Assembly: GCA_012730105.1 (NCBI GenBank) | Contig: JAAYBJ010000055.1 | Location: forward strand, 1-54,377 | Reading direction: 5' to 3' | From: Candidatus Hydrogenedentota bacterium | Lineage (GTDB): Bacteria; Hydrogenedentota; Hydrogenedentia; Hydrogenedentales; CAITNO01 | Length of the DNA: 54,377 nucleotides | In this document: in pieces, positions 40,476 to 50,280 of the stretch | Layout: the number at the start of each line of letters is the position of its first letter | Numbering within the stretch: the stretch's first letter is position 1 | The notes under the pieces: model-generated | What the model saw: the letters and a program-made list of their open reading frames with translations, nothing else | Told to the model about the DNA's origin: nothing | Database searches by the model: none | Program-made: the position numbers and the translations under genes

Positions 40476-43140
40476 ACATGATTTCCTCGATGCAGATTTC
40501 CGCGCCGCTGAAGTTGCAGGGGTCGAAGCGCAGGGACGTGATGGTTCCGCGCCAACGTGGGTGGGCGGCGAGCTCCAAGGTATACTCGTGTAAGGCACCG
40601 TCGCGCTCCAGGACAAAGGGAAGGCTTTTCGCCTCAGAGGTGCCCCCGCCGCCGGTAGTCCAGAACAGCTGCGCGTTGGCCTGCGCAGGCAGTTCGCCAG
40701 CGACGCGCATACGAATGCGCAATTTTCCGTACCGCGCGGCGCGCAGGCCACCGGTGGAAACCGTTACCGCCGGGTCATTTGACGCGGTGACAAAGCAGAG
40801 ACTGCCCTCCTCCGCGCGGAACTGGTCAACACACATGAATGCCGCCCAGCCGTCCGTCCCAGTGTCAAAGTTCCATTGAAACGCCGCCGGCATCGGCGGA
40901 AATTCGTAGGGACCCAGGCCCGCGTCGCGGGGCCCGAAGTTCTGGGGCCAGTCTTTGGGGTCGCCCTTCGCAAACACTTCGCGGATAGCCTCATACATGC
41001 CAAAGCCATATTCCAGGTTGGGCTCGATGTAGCTGCCCTCGCCCCACTCGTTTAACGGGCCCAGGATAATTTCCCGCTCCCCGTGCCGTTCGCAGTAGGC
41101 CTTAGCCACTTCCAGCAGCGCCTTGAACCCTTCCACAGTACGACCGTGAAAAGCGGTGGCGTTCTCCCCGTGCCAGGGACGCGAGTCCCAGCCGGTGTCC
41201 ACCACGGGAATGTAGTTCAGCGGTTCGGAAAGAGAGCGCCGCTTCTCCCACGCCTCCGGCACGGTCGCGACCATGTCGTCATAGCGGCCTTGCGTGGGCG
41301 CGGGCGCCATGGACGCGGCATCGCCCCACTCGTGGTAACTCGTCTGCCCGTCATAGCCTTCCCGGGCGAGCAGCGCTATTTCCGCTTCCGTCATCTTATG
41401 ACGCAGGGCGATGAAGGTGATGCCGTCATGCCCGGCGGCGCGAGCCATTTCCCGGGATTCGGCGAAGGCGGCGGCCACCTCGTCGCTGCCACCCAGATCT
41501 TCACGAATGCCCGCCGCATTCCAGATATACACGGCCGGTTTTCCGTTCACGTGATAATAGGTGTCCAGGGTGAAGTACTTGTCTATCCATTCCCGGGTGA
41601 CGGCGCGCCAGTCATCGCGCGAATGTGTTTTCGGCGGGTTGTGGTTGGCCCACATGAGGGCCACCTTGAGCCTGTCCCGGTAGCGGGCGGCGCGGTAGGC
41701 GTCAAACCACTGCAGCAAATGCTGCCGGCCTTCGCACCAGTACCAGTCGACGAGAAAACAGGAGATGCCGTTTTCAACGGCCCACTTGATCTGCCAGTCC
41801 ACGCACGCGACATTCCCCTCGTCATAATAGCCGAGCAACGGGCGCCGCACAGGCGCGGTGTTGCGGATACAGTCCCACTTTGCGGCGTTATTCCAACCGG
41901 GGAAATAATAGGCCAGGACGTCGTGCGTTGTCTTGACAGGGCGCGGCTCCGGCACATACCCGGCGGTGACCGAAAGGGGTGGTTCAAAGGTCAGATCCGC
42001 CACGGCAAGTTCCGTTCCCGACGCATCCTGCAGGGTGACGCGGAAGTCGCCTGCCTGCTCCGCCTCTATCGTCCAGCGGCCCTCCATAAGTTCCCCATGC
42101 AACAGCCCGTCCGTTGAGGAATAGACCGGCCCTTCCAACACTTTCAGGCCTTCCGGCAAAACCAGACGCATATCCCCCGGCATCGCCTTGCCCGCGCCGC
42201 GATTGGTAAACTGGGCCATCAGCGATTCCGGCCGTCCGGCGCGGTTAAGCGCCTGGTCAAATCCAAAATACGCCGTCGCGATGTCCGGCGGTCCTTCGGG
42301 CTCCGCCGCCAATAGGATGTTGCCTATCTTGACTTTTTCCGGCTCGGGCACCTCCAGGTAGAAACCCACGAGACGTCCGTCCCAGTGCGGATTTCCCTGC
42401 AATTCAATATGATGAAAACGGGGAGTAGTGTTCCCGGACAGGCGCACCGTTTCCCCGTGGCTGCCGGTCATTTCCGTGGTGGACCAATACAGGGTGATAC
42501 TCGTATCCTCGGAAGCGCCCGCCTCAACCGACACCCATCCGATGGTGTCCACGGGAATGTCGAGGGGCGGCGCGGCCAGGATACGGCCCCCATTCAGACC
42601 GCTCCACCCTGTCTGCTCCAGACCGGAAGTAAAATCCCAGCGTAAGGACGGCTCCCGGGGAGTGCCATCGGCATGGTCTAATACGGCAATGGATTCTATT
42701 TCAAAGGAGGCGCCTTCGTACAGGTCCAGGCGCAACTGGCGGACCATTTGTTCTTTGTGCCAGCAGGGGAAAAGATAGATATCCTCCACGCCGCCTTCGC
42801 GCACGGTAAAATCCGTCACTTTGTGAGGGTCGAAACCGCCGTACTGTCCCGTGGTCTGCCCCGACCAGAACAGCTGACCCTTGCCCCCCGCGGAAGCGCG
42901 CAGGCGCAGGCGGACACACTGGGAGGCTTTGGCTGGAATTTCGAGGCCGCCACAGGTAAAGAAAGGATCCCAGTCCACCGTGCGACCTTTAAGCACTCCC
43001 TCCCCGCAGGACACTTCCGCCATGTGGCTGTTGGCCTGCCAGGCGCCGCAAACGGCAGAATCAGAAAACTGCCACGATTGCCGGACCATATACCCGTCCA
43101 CAGGAGCCGCCGCAATGAACGCACAAAGCAATATCAACAT
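40462..43140 (-). CDS. Secreted GH99-like (WbsX-type) glycan-active protein
   Basis: The 892-residue protein has a short signal peptide (MLILLCAFIAAAPVDG). Residues about 20-400 are beta-sandwich domains of carbohydrate-binding type. The catalytic part (about 405-740) matches the glycoside hydrolase 99-like/WbsX domain: VLAYYFPGWNNAAKWD, GISCFLVDWYWCEGRQHLL, WANHNPPKTHSRDDW, GKPAVYIWN and LGPLNEWGEGSYIEPN. A further beta-sandwich closes the chain (about 770-892). Family members act on mannose- or heparan-like glycans or are built into polysaccharide gene clusters. GGGAGG precedes the ATG by 8 bases. Confidence 0.85.
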   Translation of the reverse strand: MLILLCAFIAAAPVDGYMVRQSWQFSDSAVCGAWQANSHMAEVSCGEGVLKGRTVDWDPFFTCGGLEIPAKASQCVRLRLRASAGGKGQLFWSGQTTGQYGGFDPHKVTDFTVREGGVEDIYLFPCWHKEQMVRQLRLDLYEGASFEIESIAVLDHADGTPREPSLRWDFTSGLEQTGWSGLNGGRILAAPPLDIPVDTIGWVSVEAGASEDTSITLYWSTTEMTGSHGETVRLSGNTTPRFHHIELQGNPHWDGRLVGFYLEVPEPEKVKIGNILLAAEPEGPPDIATAYFGFDQALNRAGRPESLMAQFTNRGAGKAMPGDMRLVLPEGLKVLEGPVYSSTDGLLHGELMEGRWTIEAEQAGDFRVTLQDASGTELAVADLTFEPPLSVTAGYVPEPRPVKTTHDVLAYYFPGWNNAAKWDCIRNTAPVRRPLLGYYDEGNVACVDWQIKWAVENGISCFLVDWYWCEGRQHLLQWFDAYRAARYRDRLKVALMWANHNPPKTHSRDDWRAVTREWIDKYFTLDTYYHVNGKPAVYIWNAAGIREDLGGSDEVAAAFAESREMARAAGHDGITFIALRHKMTEAEIALLAREGYDGQTSYHEWGDAASMAPAPTQGRYDDMVATVPEAWEKRRSLSEPLNYIPVVDTGWDSRPWHGENATAFHGRTVEGFKALLEVAKAYCERHGEREIILGPLNEWGEGSYIEPNLEYGFGMYEAIREVFAKGDPKDWPQNFGPRDAGLGPYEFPPMPAAFQWNFDTGTDGWAAFMCVDQFRAEEGSLCFVTASNDPAVTVSTGGLRAARYGKLRIRMRVAGELPAQANAQLFWTTGGGGTSEAKSLPFVLERDGALHEYTLELAAHPRWRGTITSLRFDPCNFSGAEICIEEIMFNRQ

Positions 43141-43223
43141 CCGAGAAACCTCCCGGGGAAACCCTGTGTTCCAACCAATTTGGTTTGTGTGACCTGGCGC
43201 TTGTCAAACCGTCCCTTAGGCAA

Positions 43224-44903
43224 TCACTGTGCCACAGGCGCCGGTGCAGGCGCGGGAGCGGGAGCGGCTCCACCTTGCTGGGCCTGCTGGGCCTGTTGGA
43301 CTGCCAGGGCCTGTTCATAGCGGAGTTTCTCCACCCGGGCCTCTTCAATTTTCTTTTCGGACAAGGCAATTACATCCTGCACTTCCCTGCCCACCGTCGG
43401 CGATTCATCGGCTGGAATAACGGCGACTACGCTCGGCACGCGCTGGTAGTGTCCAATGGCTTCGTCAAACTGTTTATTATCCCGGGCCCGATCGCCTTCA
43501 TCAATAGCCTGGCTGGCGGCATTCAGCACCTCATTGATCACGTCGGAGATTTCACGGCGCAGACGCCGGATATTTTCACGGGCCGTATCGGCATGCACCT
43601 TGAATTCGTCACTAACGGCTTCAAAGAAACCGATTGCCTGGCGGTAGGTGCTGATGGCGTTGGCGAAATCCTGCGCCTCGCGGAAGCGGTTGGCTTCTTC
43701 ATGCACACGTTCACCGGTGGCGATAATGCTCAAGGTGAGTTCCAGGCGCTCATTGCGTTCCCGAATCGCCACATTGGTATTCTGAATGAATTTTGCCGCC
43801 TCGTCGCTGGACCGGTCATAATCAAGGGCATTCATAAATCCCTGCAACGCATTGTTCAGGTCGGTCTCCTCCGCGATGGGCTGGCTGGCACGGTCAAGAT
43901 AAAATTTGCCTTCCTTCATGTAGTGTTGGGACAACTTGGTCCCTATGCGACGACGTTCCGCATCACCGAAATCATAGGCTTTCTTCCATTCCGACACACC
44001 CCTGAGTTTAACGTCTTCATCCTCATTCGCGTAAAAGATATCACCTAGGCGTTCATAGGCCGCCGTCATTTGTGGATTTACTTCATCAAAATTGGCATAT
44101 ACCTTTTCAACCTGGGCCATGTTGTCCTTTTCATTGAGCAAATATTCCATTTCACTGACAAAATACCAGGTAAGCGTGCGCGGTGAAGGTTTCACCAGCA
44201 CGAAGTCTTCAATATTAACATCGGTCTGCAAAACGGTATACCAGACATCCGCCACGGCGGCCACCGCACGCAGATAATAGGCGCGCCCGCCCTGCTTAAG
44301 AAAACCGTTATAATTCAAGCCTGTCCTATAGTCGTGCGCTATCAGCCGCATATCCTCAGTCTGGTAACTACGCTTCTGGCTGAAATAGGATTTTGCATCC
44401 CGTATAAAGACGCGATTTTCCTGAATAGATTCAAAGCCATATTTGTCTATATTCGCTTCGATATCGGAAATAATCTGACGCCGTAGTTCATGCTCTGATT
44501 CGGACCAGGTGAAGCCATAGGGCAGCATGGCATGCGCCGTAAGGGAGGCGAGCACCCCCATGCGGTAGGCGAAGTAAGCGGTAGGCACATAATGCTGAAC
44601 ATCCCGTAGCAGAAGGATTTGCGCTGCGATCGCGTCTATCACTTCCTGGTCATTGTTCATGGGAACCGTCGGCGCCAGCACCTGCCAGCCGGCACTTGCT
44701 CCTGACATGACATCGCGCTCGAAATTAGTACCCACGACACCGCCCGGCCGGAAAGTAGTTGGAAAATTGTCGTTAATGACCTGAAGCGACATGGCGGCAA
44801 TACTACGCATTGCGCGGGGCCCCCATGCATGGGCGTCGGAAGTCTGCAGGACAAAAATCATCAGAAGGACCAGGATTAGGTGACAAAGGCCATGTTTACG
44901 CAT
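43224..44903 (-). CDS. Secreted protein with N-terminal helical domain and TPR-like repeats
   Basis: The 559-residue protein has a signal peptide ending AHA-WG. Residues about 28-270 begin HAWGPRAMRSIAAMSL and include MGVLASLTAHAMLPYG; the spacing recalls zinc-dependent phospholipase C/S1 nuclease proteins, but the first metal histidine is not seen, so I do not claim activity. Residues about 290-520 contain TPR-like helices (FDEVNPQMTAAYERLGDIFY; AQDFANAISTYRQAIGFFEA; KQFDEAIGHYQRV). The end is a Gln/Ala/Pro-rich tail. It is probably a periplasmic scaffold or adaptor. No gene overlaps it; 83 bases separate it from the GH99-like gene, which lies downstream on the same strand. Confidence 0.72.
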   Translation of the reverse strand: MRKHGLCHLILVLLMIFVLQTSDAHAWGPRAMRSIAAMSLQVINDNFPTTFRPGGVVGTNFERDVMSGASAGWQVLAPTVPMNNDQEVIDAIAAQILLLRDVQHYVPTAYFAYRMGVLASLTAHAMLPYGFTWSESEHELRRQIISDIEANIDKYGFESIQENRVFIRDAKSYFSQKRSYQTEDMRLIAHDYRTGLNYNGFLKQGGRAYYLRAVAAVADVWYTVLQTDVNIEDFVLVKPSPRTLTWYFVSEMEYLLNEKDNMAQVEKVYANFDEVNPQMTAAYERLGDIFYANEDEDVKLRGVSEWKKAYDFGDAERRRIGTKLSQHYMKEGKFYLDRASQPIAEETDLNNALQGFMNALDYDRSSDEAAKFIQNTNVAIRERNERLELTLSIIATGERVHEEANRFREAQDFANAISTYRQAIGFFEAVSDEFKVHADTARENIRRLRREISDVINEVLNAASQAIDEGDRARDNKQFDEAIGHYQRVPSVVAVIPADESPTVGREVQDVIALSEKKIEEARVEKLRYEQALAVQQAQQAQQGGAAPAPAPAPAPVAQ

Positions 44904-45106
44904 GACAGCAGTTCCTCATGGCGCGGGGCACGCGCTGGTAAGGTTCATTCTTTACTTCAATACAATAACGGCGCCGCAAGTACCAATACGATGCAGATTA
45001 CTATTTTTCACTTATATATAATCCATGCCAGGAGCCACTACCTCCTGAGAACTATCCCTACGATACAGGGCGCGTCCTAAAAAATATCACAAAATGCGCC
45101 AAAGTG

Positions 45107-47422
45107 TCAATTGTTTTTTCTTGGGGAATCGTCATTCTTTTCGGGTTTCGGATCGGAGACGCCGTAAAAAAAACGCAGGAGGCGCATACAGTTGTGTGAA
45201 ATCATCTGTCCAAACCGCCTCCCCATCAGCCAATACCGCCGGGAATGGGCCCTGCGCGCGGTCTGCATCAGGAAATGTTCGACTTGCGCAAATACTTCCG
45301 GACTGCCCTCGCCGTTAATAATACCATGGCGTTCCCGTTCAAACAGGGAAAACTGCTTCTGGCGAGCGCCCATACGGGCAAAGATGTCGGGACCGCTAGA
45401 GGGGTTCACCGTTGGATCTTTGGATGCCTGAACCACCAACGCGGGTATTTCCACTTCAGGCAATGCTTCGGCTGTGGCGTTCATGACGGCCGTTAACTGG
45501 CGCACGCCGGTCAACGGGTTCCTCGTATAATTGATATGCTTGTTTTCCGGGTCATTCTCCACAAAGTCCCAGGCATAGTGACTCTGGCCAAAACGTTTCA
45601 GCAGCGAATTAATAGAAATGATGGAAGGCACCAGTCGAATGGAATAGTTGCGCACATACAAGGGGGCGCAAATGGAAACCACGGCGCCCAGACAGGTTTT
45701 CTTCCTTGCCGCGGCAATCAGGGCGAGGCAGCCACCGGTAGAAAAACCGGTGACCACAATGTTATCGCTCAGTGTCCGCAAGATGGCATACCCCCGATTG
45801 ACGGAATCGTACCAGTCCTGCCATTCCCGCCGGGCGAGGTCCTCCGGGGCGGTTCCATGGCCGCGCAGCCGGACGGCGTAGACGGCAAAACCGCGCCGAT
45901 AGAGATGCTCCGCCAGGGCGCGCACTTCGAGGGGAGCGGCCATATACCCATGTGCCAGCACGACGCCGCCCCGGATACGCCAAGGACACAGAAGAAACGG
46001 CCGGCCTACCCAGGGCGGTTTGCAGTCGTGGGGATTATAGAAACGCGCGTATTCCTCTTCGTATTCACGCATATCCCGCTGCACCAGGTACCGGCGCAGG
46101 AAGGCCTTTACCACGAAATCAGGCGCCCAGGCGGCATAACGGGTGATGTTGGACTGGACCTGTGACGCTTCGAATTCATTGGCAATCACTTCCGGCGTCG
46201 CCTCTTCCGGCATGGCGTGGAACTCCGGCAGGGGCCGGAATTGTTTCTGTGTTTTTCGATACCCCCATTCGGTCGCAACCAGGTAGTGTTTTTCCACGGC
46301 CATTTCCAGGAAACCGCGGAACGGGGCGTGGGGTTCATCATGCAGCAGGGTTTCGCACTGCCGCACCAGATCAGGGTGAAGATGAAGGGCTTTCTTGCGC
46401 ACTTGAAGCAGGCTTAAGAAGATGCGTTCGCGGTATCCCCGTTCCGTAAAGAGCCGTCCCTCGGGCTGATAATGAATAATCCCCGCAAAGAGGTGGTCAA
46501 AATTGACGGTGACACCGGCATACACGGCGCGCATGCTCCTGTCCGTAATCACGCGCGCCGCTTCCTGGAACAGGTCGCGCGGATTGGATTCCAGGGCTTC
46601 CAGATCATGAAGTCCGCAGGCCATAATCCGCCCGTATTCCGGGGCCTCCAGGAACGCACCCACATCGAGGGGTTCTCCCAGCGTTATATCGATATCGGTA
46701 TCCTCGGCAAGTACCGTTCCCTCCACGGACAGTTCCGCCAGGGCCCGTTCGCTCAGGTCCGGCTCCATGCGCTTCGCCGCTCGCAGAAAAATATTTTCCC
46801 GCGCCCGAATCGGGTAGTAGGTGATATTCACCGGGATAATGACCGTTCGCACGGCCTTGACCTCGTCCGCCGACTCGAGATCAAAAAGTTTAAGAGCCTG
46901 CTGCAGCTGTTCCTGCTTGCCTTGCTCCCGAAGACAGCGAAACTTTGCCCGGTAGTAGGCGGTCCGCAAGGCCAGCGCCGCCGCGCCCGTACGAGGGGGC
47001 CGCCGGCGCACCCCGTCAAACACCTCGTATTGTCCGGCATTGTTGATGGCGCGCTTGTCTTTTATCATCGCCCCTTCAGGAAAAATAATCCAGGGATGAT
47101 CGCCTCGCAGGAGTGAGCGGATGATAATCTTGTCGCGGTCGGGATCCTCCGTAGAAATGGACCCTGTGGCCTTAAGATACTGGCCGATGCGTCCATGGAA
47201 CAGGTTTGCGGCGGCAAGGGACCATGGCTCGGAACGGGTGTGTTTATGAAGCAAATAGGGAAGGAGAAGCGTTTCCAGGCGGGTAAAATGGTTGGCCACG
47301 AAAATGACGGCCATGTCAGGCTCGATAACATCCGCGTTATGCAGACGGACCTTTGCCTTTACCAGTTTTGAAGCCAGATCGAGCAGCCACTTTGTCAATT
47401 GCAGCGCAATGGAAGCGGCCAT
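45107..47422 (-). CDS. Fusion of PlsC-like acyltransferase and alpha/beta hydrolase
   Basis: With ATG 47422 as start, the protein has 771 residues. The N-terminal third is a glycerophospholipid acyltransferase-type domain: H45-x4-E in VANHFTRLE and IIFPEGAM near 112-119, the substrate-binding block. The middle (about 280-460) is helical and unrecognised. The C-terminal part (about 475-740) is a serine hydrolase of the lysophospholipase/carboxylesterase kind, with VLAHGYMAAP, VRLRGHG, the nucleophile S561 in GFSTGG, the acid in QASKDPTV and the histidine in ERERHGI, so the triad is intact. A chain that both transfers and cleaves acyl groups suggests lipid remodelling. The upstream GTG at 47428 is disfavoured by the ribosome-binding site position. 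Confidence 0.87.
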   Translation of the reverse strand: MAASIALQLTKWLLDLASKLVKAKVRLHNADVIEPDMAVIFVANHFTRLETLLLPYLLHKHTRSEPWSLAAANLFHGRIGQYLKATGSISTEDPDRDKIIIRSLLRGDHPWIIFPEGAMIKDKRAINNAGQYEVFDGVRRRPPRTGAAALALRTAYYRAKFRCLREQGKQEQLQQALKLFDLESADEVKAVRTVIIPVNITYYPIRARENIFLRAAKRMEPDLSERALAELSVEGTVLAEDTDIDITLGEPLDVGAFLEAPEYGRIMACGLHDLEALESNPRDLFQEAARVITDRSMRAVYAGVTVNFDHLFAGIIHYQPEGRLFTERGYRERIFLSLLQVRKKALHLHPDLVRQCETLLHDEPHAPFRGFLEMAVEKHYLVATEWGYRKTQKQFRPLPEFHAMPEEATPEVIANEFEASQVQSNITRYAAWAPDFVVKAFLRRYLVQRDMREYEEEYARFYNPHDCKPPWVGRPFLLCPWRIRGGVVLAHGYMAAPLEVRALAEHLYRRGFAVYAVRLRGHGTAPEDLARREWQDWYDSVNRGYAILRTLSDNIVVTGFSTGGCLALIAAARKKTCLGAVVSICAPLYVRNYSIRLVPSIISINSLLKRFGQSHYAWDFVENDPENKHINYTRNPLTGVRQLTAVMNATAEALPEVEIPALVVQASKDPTVNPSSGPDIFARMGARQKQFSLFERERHGIINGEGSPEVFAQVEHFLMQTARRAHSRRYWLMGRRFGQMISHNCMRLLRFFYGVSDPKPEKNDDSPRKNN

Positions 47423-47430
47423 CAGCACGC

Positions 47431-47437
47431 CACCTTT
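47431..47437 (-). promoter_or_regulatory. Ribosome-binding site that favours ATG 47422 over GTG 47428
   Basis: AAAGGTG on the minus strand is 8 bases before ATG 47422 but only 2 before the GTG. Confidence 0.6.
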
Positions 47438-47542
47438 ATCACGTCAACACGACTCCTTTAATCCTCCGGGCACTTACACCTGAACACGCACCCCTTCCCG
47501 CACTCTTATGCCTTCACCGCTTTTGTCCGGGGATGACCCGAT

Positions 47543-47881
47543 TCACGCCACCGGCACGTCCGACACAGTATACCGTATGTACCGGTACAAAGTCTCCACA
47601 TGCTCAGACTGCACCTGATCGAAAGCGATGGCGACCCCCCAGTCGTCCAGGCGGGAGACTTCCCCCCTGCACATGATATGTTCATGGGGCAGGCTCTCAG
47701 GAGTCAGATAGACACGCACACGGGTGCCCAAAGGCAGGGAGCGTTCCGTCTCAAAAAGAAGCCCGTTCAGGCTCACATTCACCGTATTGCCTTCCACCAA
47801 AACACCGCTTTCCAAACGTACCTCAACATGCATGGGAACGGGTTTGCGCTCTTGTTTGCGCCGCTCAACATAACTTGCCAT
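47543..47881 (-). CDS. PilZ-domain protein
   Basis: The 112-residue protein is a single PilZ domain. The R-R-K-x-E-R-K-P motif (7-14) and N-V-S-L-N-G-L-L-F-E (34-43, the D/N-x-S-x-x-G motif) are the cyclic-di-GMP-binding elements. Cytoplasmic PilZ proteins control motility, polysaccharide synthesis or regulation by c-di-GMP. AAGGAG lies ahead of the start. It lies upstream of the fusion gene on the same strand with 120 bases between them, so they may be co-transcribed. Confidence 0.9.
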   Translation of the reverse strand: MASYVERRKQERKPVPMHVEVRLESGVLVEGNTVNVSLNGLLFETERSLPLGTRVRVYLTPESLPHEHIMCRGEVSRLDDWGVAIAFDQVQSEHVETLYRYIRYTVSDVPVA

Positions 47882-48190
47882 AATCCTTTACTCCTTGCAC
47901 AGTATGCGCCCAAACCATACCCCAAAGAGTACCGCAAGCAACTACCGACTAGATTACACCCTTTATGATAAACCTATTCCCGCCAAAAGTCCAGATCTTT
48001 CCACGGGTTTGTGGCGGACCCGGAATGAAGACTCTTCCCGGCCGTTTCCGGTCCAGCGCCGTGTTGTGCTTTGCGGTTTGTAACCTGACAGGAAACGAAG
48101 CCCGCAATAGGGGTAAAATCAGCGGAAGCCCCGTTCATAGGGGGAAATTGTCCACCCCGGTTCTGACACAGGAAAACGAGGAAAGCGTCC
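47882..48190. other. Divergent intergenic region
   Basis: These 309 bases separate the PilZ gene (minus) and the GT-C gene (plus) and must contain both promoters. I did not find well-spaced -35/-10 pairs and see no repeat or gene. Confidence 0.5.
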
Positions 48191-50143
48191 ATGAGATTAA
48201 AAAAGAAGCACTTGATTACCGCAGGGCTTCTGGTCCTTGTAGTGTGCGCTTTTTCCTGGATTCTCTATCGGACCGCATGGTTATGCGATGATGCCTACAT
48301 CACCTTTCGTACGGTGGACAACTTCACGCACGGGTACGGCATGCGATGGAACATTGGTGAACGGGTTCAGTCATTTACCCATCCTCTTTGGTTCTTTCTA
48401 TTGTCCGCATGTTCCTGGTTTAGCGGCGAACTTTATTACACCTCGCTTTTTCTTTCCATAGTCCTGACGCTTGTCATGCTAATCCTTTTCTGCTTATCCG
48501 GGCGTGACGAAATCCTAAAGACGGCGCCGCTTCTTGCCGTATTGCTTTTCTCCCGCGCGTTCATTGATTACAGCACCTCGGGGCTGGAAAACCCGTTATC
48601 CCATCTGCTCATCCTTGTTTTTCTTACGCTCTATTCCCGCGGGGAAGGGGGATATCTCAGGCTGTTTTTAATTGCGCTGACGTCGGCACTTGGTATTCTG
48701 ACACGTCCGGATCTCGCGCTTTTTTTCTTTCCCTGTCTGCTCCATGCGTGGTATGGATACCGCGACAAGAAGGCAGTCGCCGCCCTTGCCGCGGGCTTTG
48801 TGCCCCTGGCAGCATGGCTCGTCTTTTCGCTGCTGTACTACGGGTTTCTTTTCCCCAACACGGCCTATGCCAAGCTGGGTACGGGCATTCCGGCAGGTGA
48901 ACTCTGGATACAGGGTCTGCGCTACCTGCAAAACTCTGTTTCCCGCGACCCGCTAACATTGACGGCTATTATTCTTGCCGGGGTATTACCCTTCGCCCTG
49001 AGACAATTTCAACTCTTCCCCGCGGCATTGGGAATCATCCTTTATCTCCTCTATATTGTCCGAATAGGAGGCGATTTCATGAGCGGCCGGTTCCTGACGC
49101 CGCCCCTGGTTTTCGGCCTTGTACTGTTGGCGAGGATGCCGTTCCGGGTCGGCCCGAAACTGGGTGCGGGCCTCTTGCTGCTTACGGTAGCGCTCGGCAC
49201 GATGACTCCCCGGCCGACTGTCTTGAGCGGATCCCAGTATGGAAAAGACACAAGCGCAATACTTGACTCCTTCCTCATCGCCGATGAACGGGCCTTCTAT
49301 TATCGGAAAACAGGATTGGCGGCACCGGAATCTTCAAAGCCGGGAAGTGACAGAACCGTCATTGGTAAGAAGCGCGCGGAGGCTGAAAGGGCTCCTCTGC
49401 AGGTTGTTGAACGTGACACCACAGGCATGTCCGGATATATGGCCGGACCCACAACGCACATTATTGACCTGTATGCCCTGAGCGACCCGTTGCTGGCGAG
49501 GCTGCCTGCCCTGTATGCCCCGAAATGGCGTATCGGTCATTTCTGGCGCCATGTGCCCGAGGGGTATAACGATAGTCTGTCAACGGGTCGGAACGTAATT
49601 ACGGATCCGGGTCTCGCCGCCTATTACGACCGCCTGTCGCTCGTGGTGCGGGGCCCCCTGCTCTCCCTTGAACGTTGGAAAACCATCGCCCATTTCCACC
49701 TGGGTTCTTACGACCACCTTATCGATAAAGACCTCTGCCGCTTCCCAAATTTGAAGCGTCTCTCCGCAGCCCAGGTTGGAAACGGCCCTGAAGCAGTTCT
49801 TCTTTCAGCACCGGAGGATGCGGACAAAGGGGGCGTCGAAATTGCTTGGGGCCACCTGCGCCATGATGCGGCCCTCCATCTGGAAGTTGAAAGCGGCCCC
49901 TATTATGTACTTTTTATGAAGGATGCCGATATTGCCGGCCTGCTTCCGAAAATGCCCGCCTCTATTCTCGACGCACGGGGAATTGAACCGGGAGTAACGC
50001 GCCTGGAAGTCCCCGTAAAGACACAAGAAAACGGGTTTAACGCCCTTCGCGTCATGCCGCTCAATGCTTCCGGCACACTCAGGATACTACAGGCCGGATT
50101 GTCACAGGAAACATCAGCCTTCTTGCCTTTCGATGGAAAATAA
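48191..50143 (+). CDS. GT-C glycosyltransferase, AftB-like
   Basis: The 650-residue integral membrane protein has about ten helices in its first 330 residues. The first external loop carries the GT-C aspartates D33-D34 in LCDDAYITFR, followed by GYGMRWNIGERVQSFTHPLW, a pattern shared with AftB-type arabinofuranosyltransferases and related Gram-negative enzymes. GGDFMSGRFLTPPL near 295-308 is another family block. The C-terminal 300 residues are soluble and external. Such enzymes transfer sugars from polyprenyl-phosphate donors to envelope glycans. Acceptor and sugar are unknown. Confidence 0.87.
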   Translation: MRLKKKHLITAGLLVLVVCAFSWILYRTAWLCDDAYITFRTVDNFTHGYGMRWNIGERVQSFTHPLWFFLLSACSWFSGELYYTSLFLSIVLTLVMLILFCLSGRDEILKTAPLLAVLLFSRAFIDYSTSGLENPLSHLLILVFLTLYSRGEGGYLRLFLIALTSALGILTRPDLALFFFPCLLHAWYGYRDKKAVAALAAGFVPLAAWLVFSLLYYGFLFPNTAYAKLGTGIPAGELWIQGLRYLQNSVSRDPLTLTAIILAGVLPFALRQFQLFPAALGIILYLLYIVRIGGDFMSGRFLTPPLVFGLVLLARMPFRVGPKLGAGLLLLTVALGTMTPRPTVLSGSQYGKDTSAILDSFLIADERAFYYRKTGLAAPESSKPGSDRTVIGKKRAEAERAPLQVVERDTTGMSGYMAGPTTHIIDLYALSDPLLARLPALYAPKWRIGHFWRHVPEGYNDSLSTGRNVITDPGLAAYYDRLSLVVRGPLLSLERWKTIAHFHLGSYDHLIDKDLCRFPNLKRLSAAQVGNGPEAVLLSAPEDADKGGVEIAWGHLRHDAALHLEVESGPYYVLFMKDADIAGLLPKMPASILDARGIEPGVTRLEVPVKTQENGFNALRVMPLNASGTLRILQAGLSQETSAFLPFDGK

Positions 50144-50280
50144 CTGGGCCACCCGCATCCTTCAGCGCAAGAAAAGAGCGAGGCCGCGATGACCCGCTTT
50201 TCACGCTTCACCGCGGCCCCGTACTTCTTCATCTACATGCCACATCTATTTCGGCAAACAAACACAGTCTTATGGGTGCT

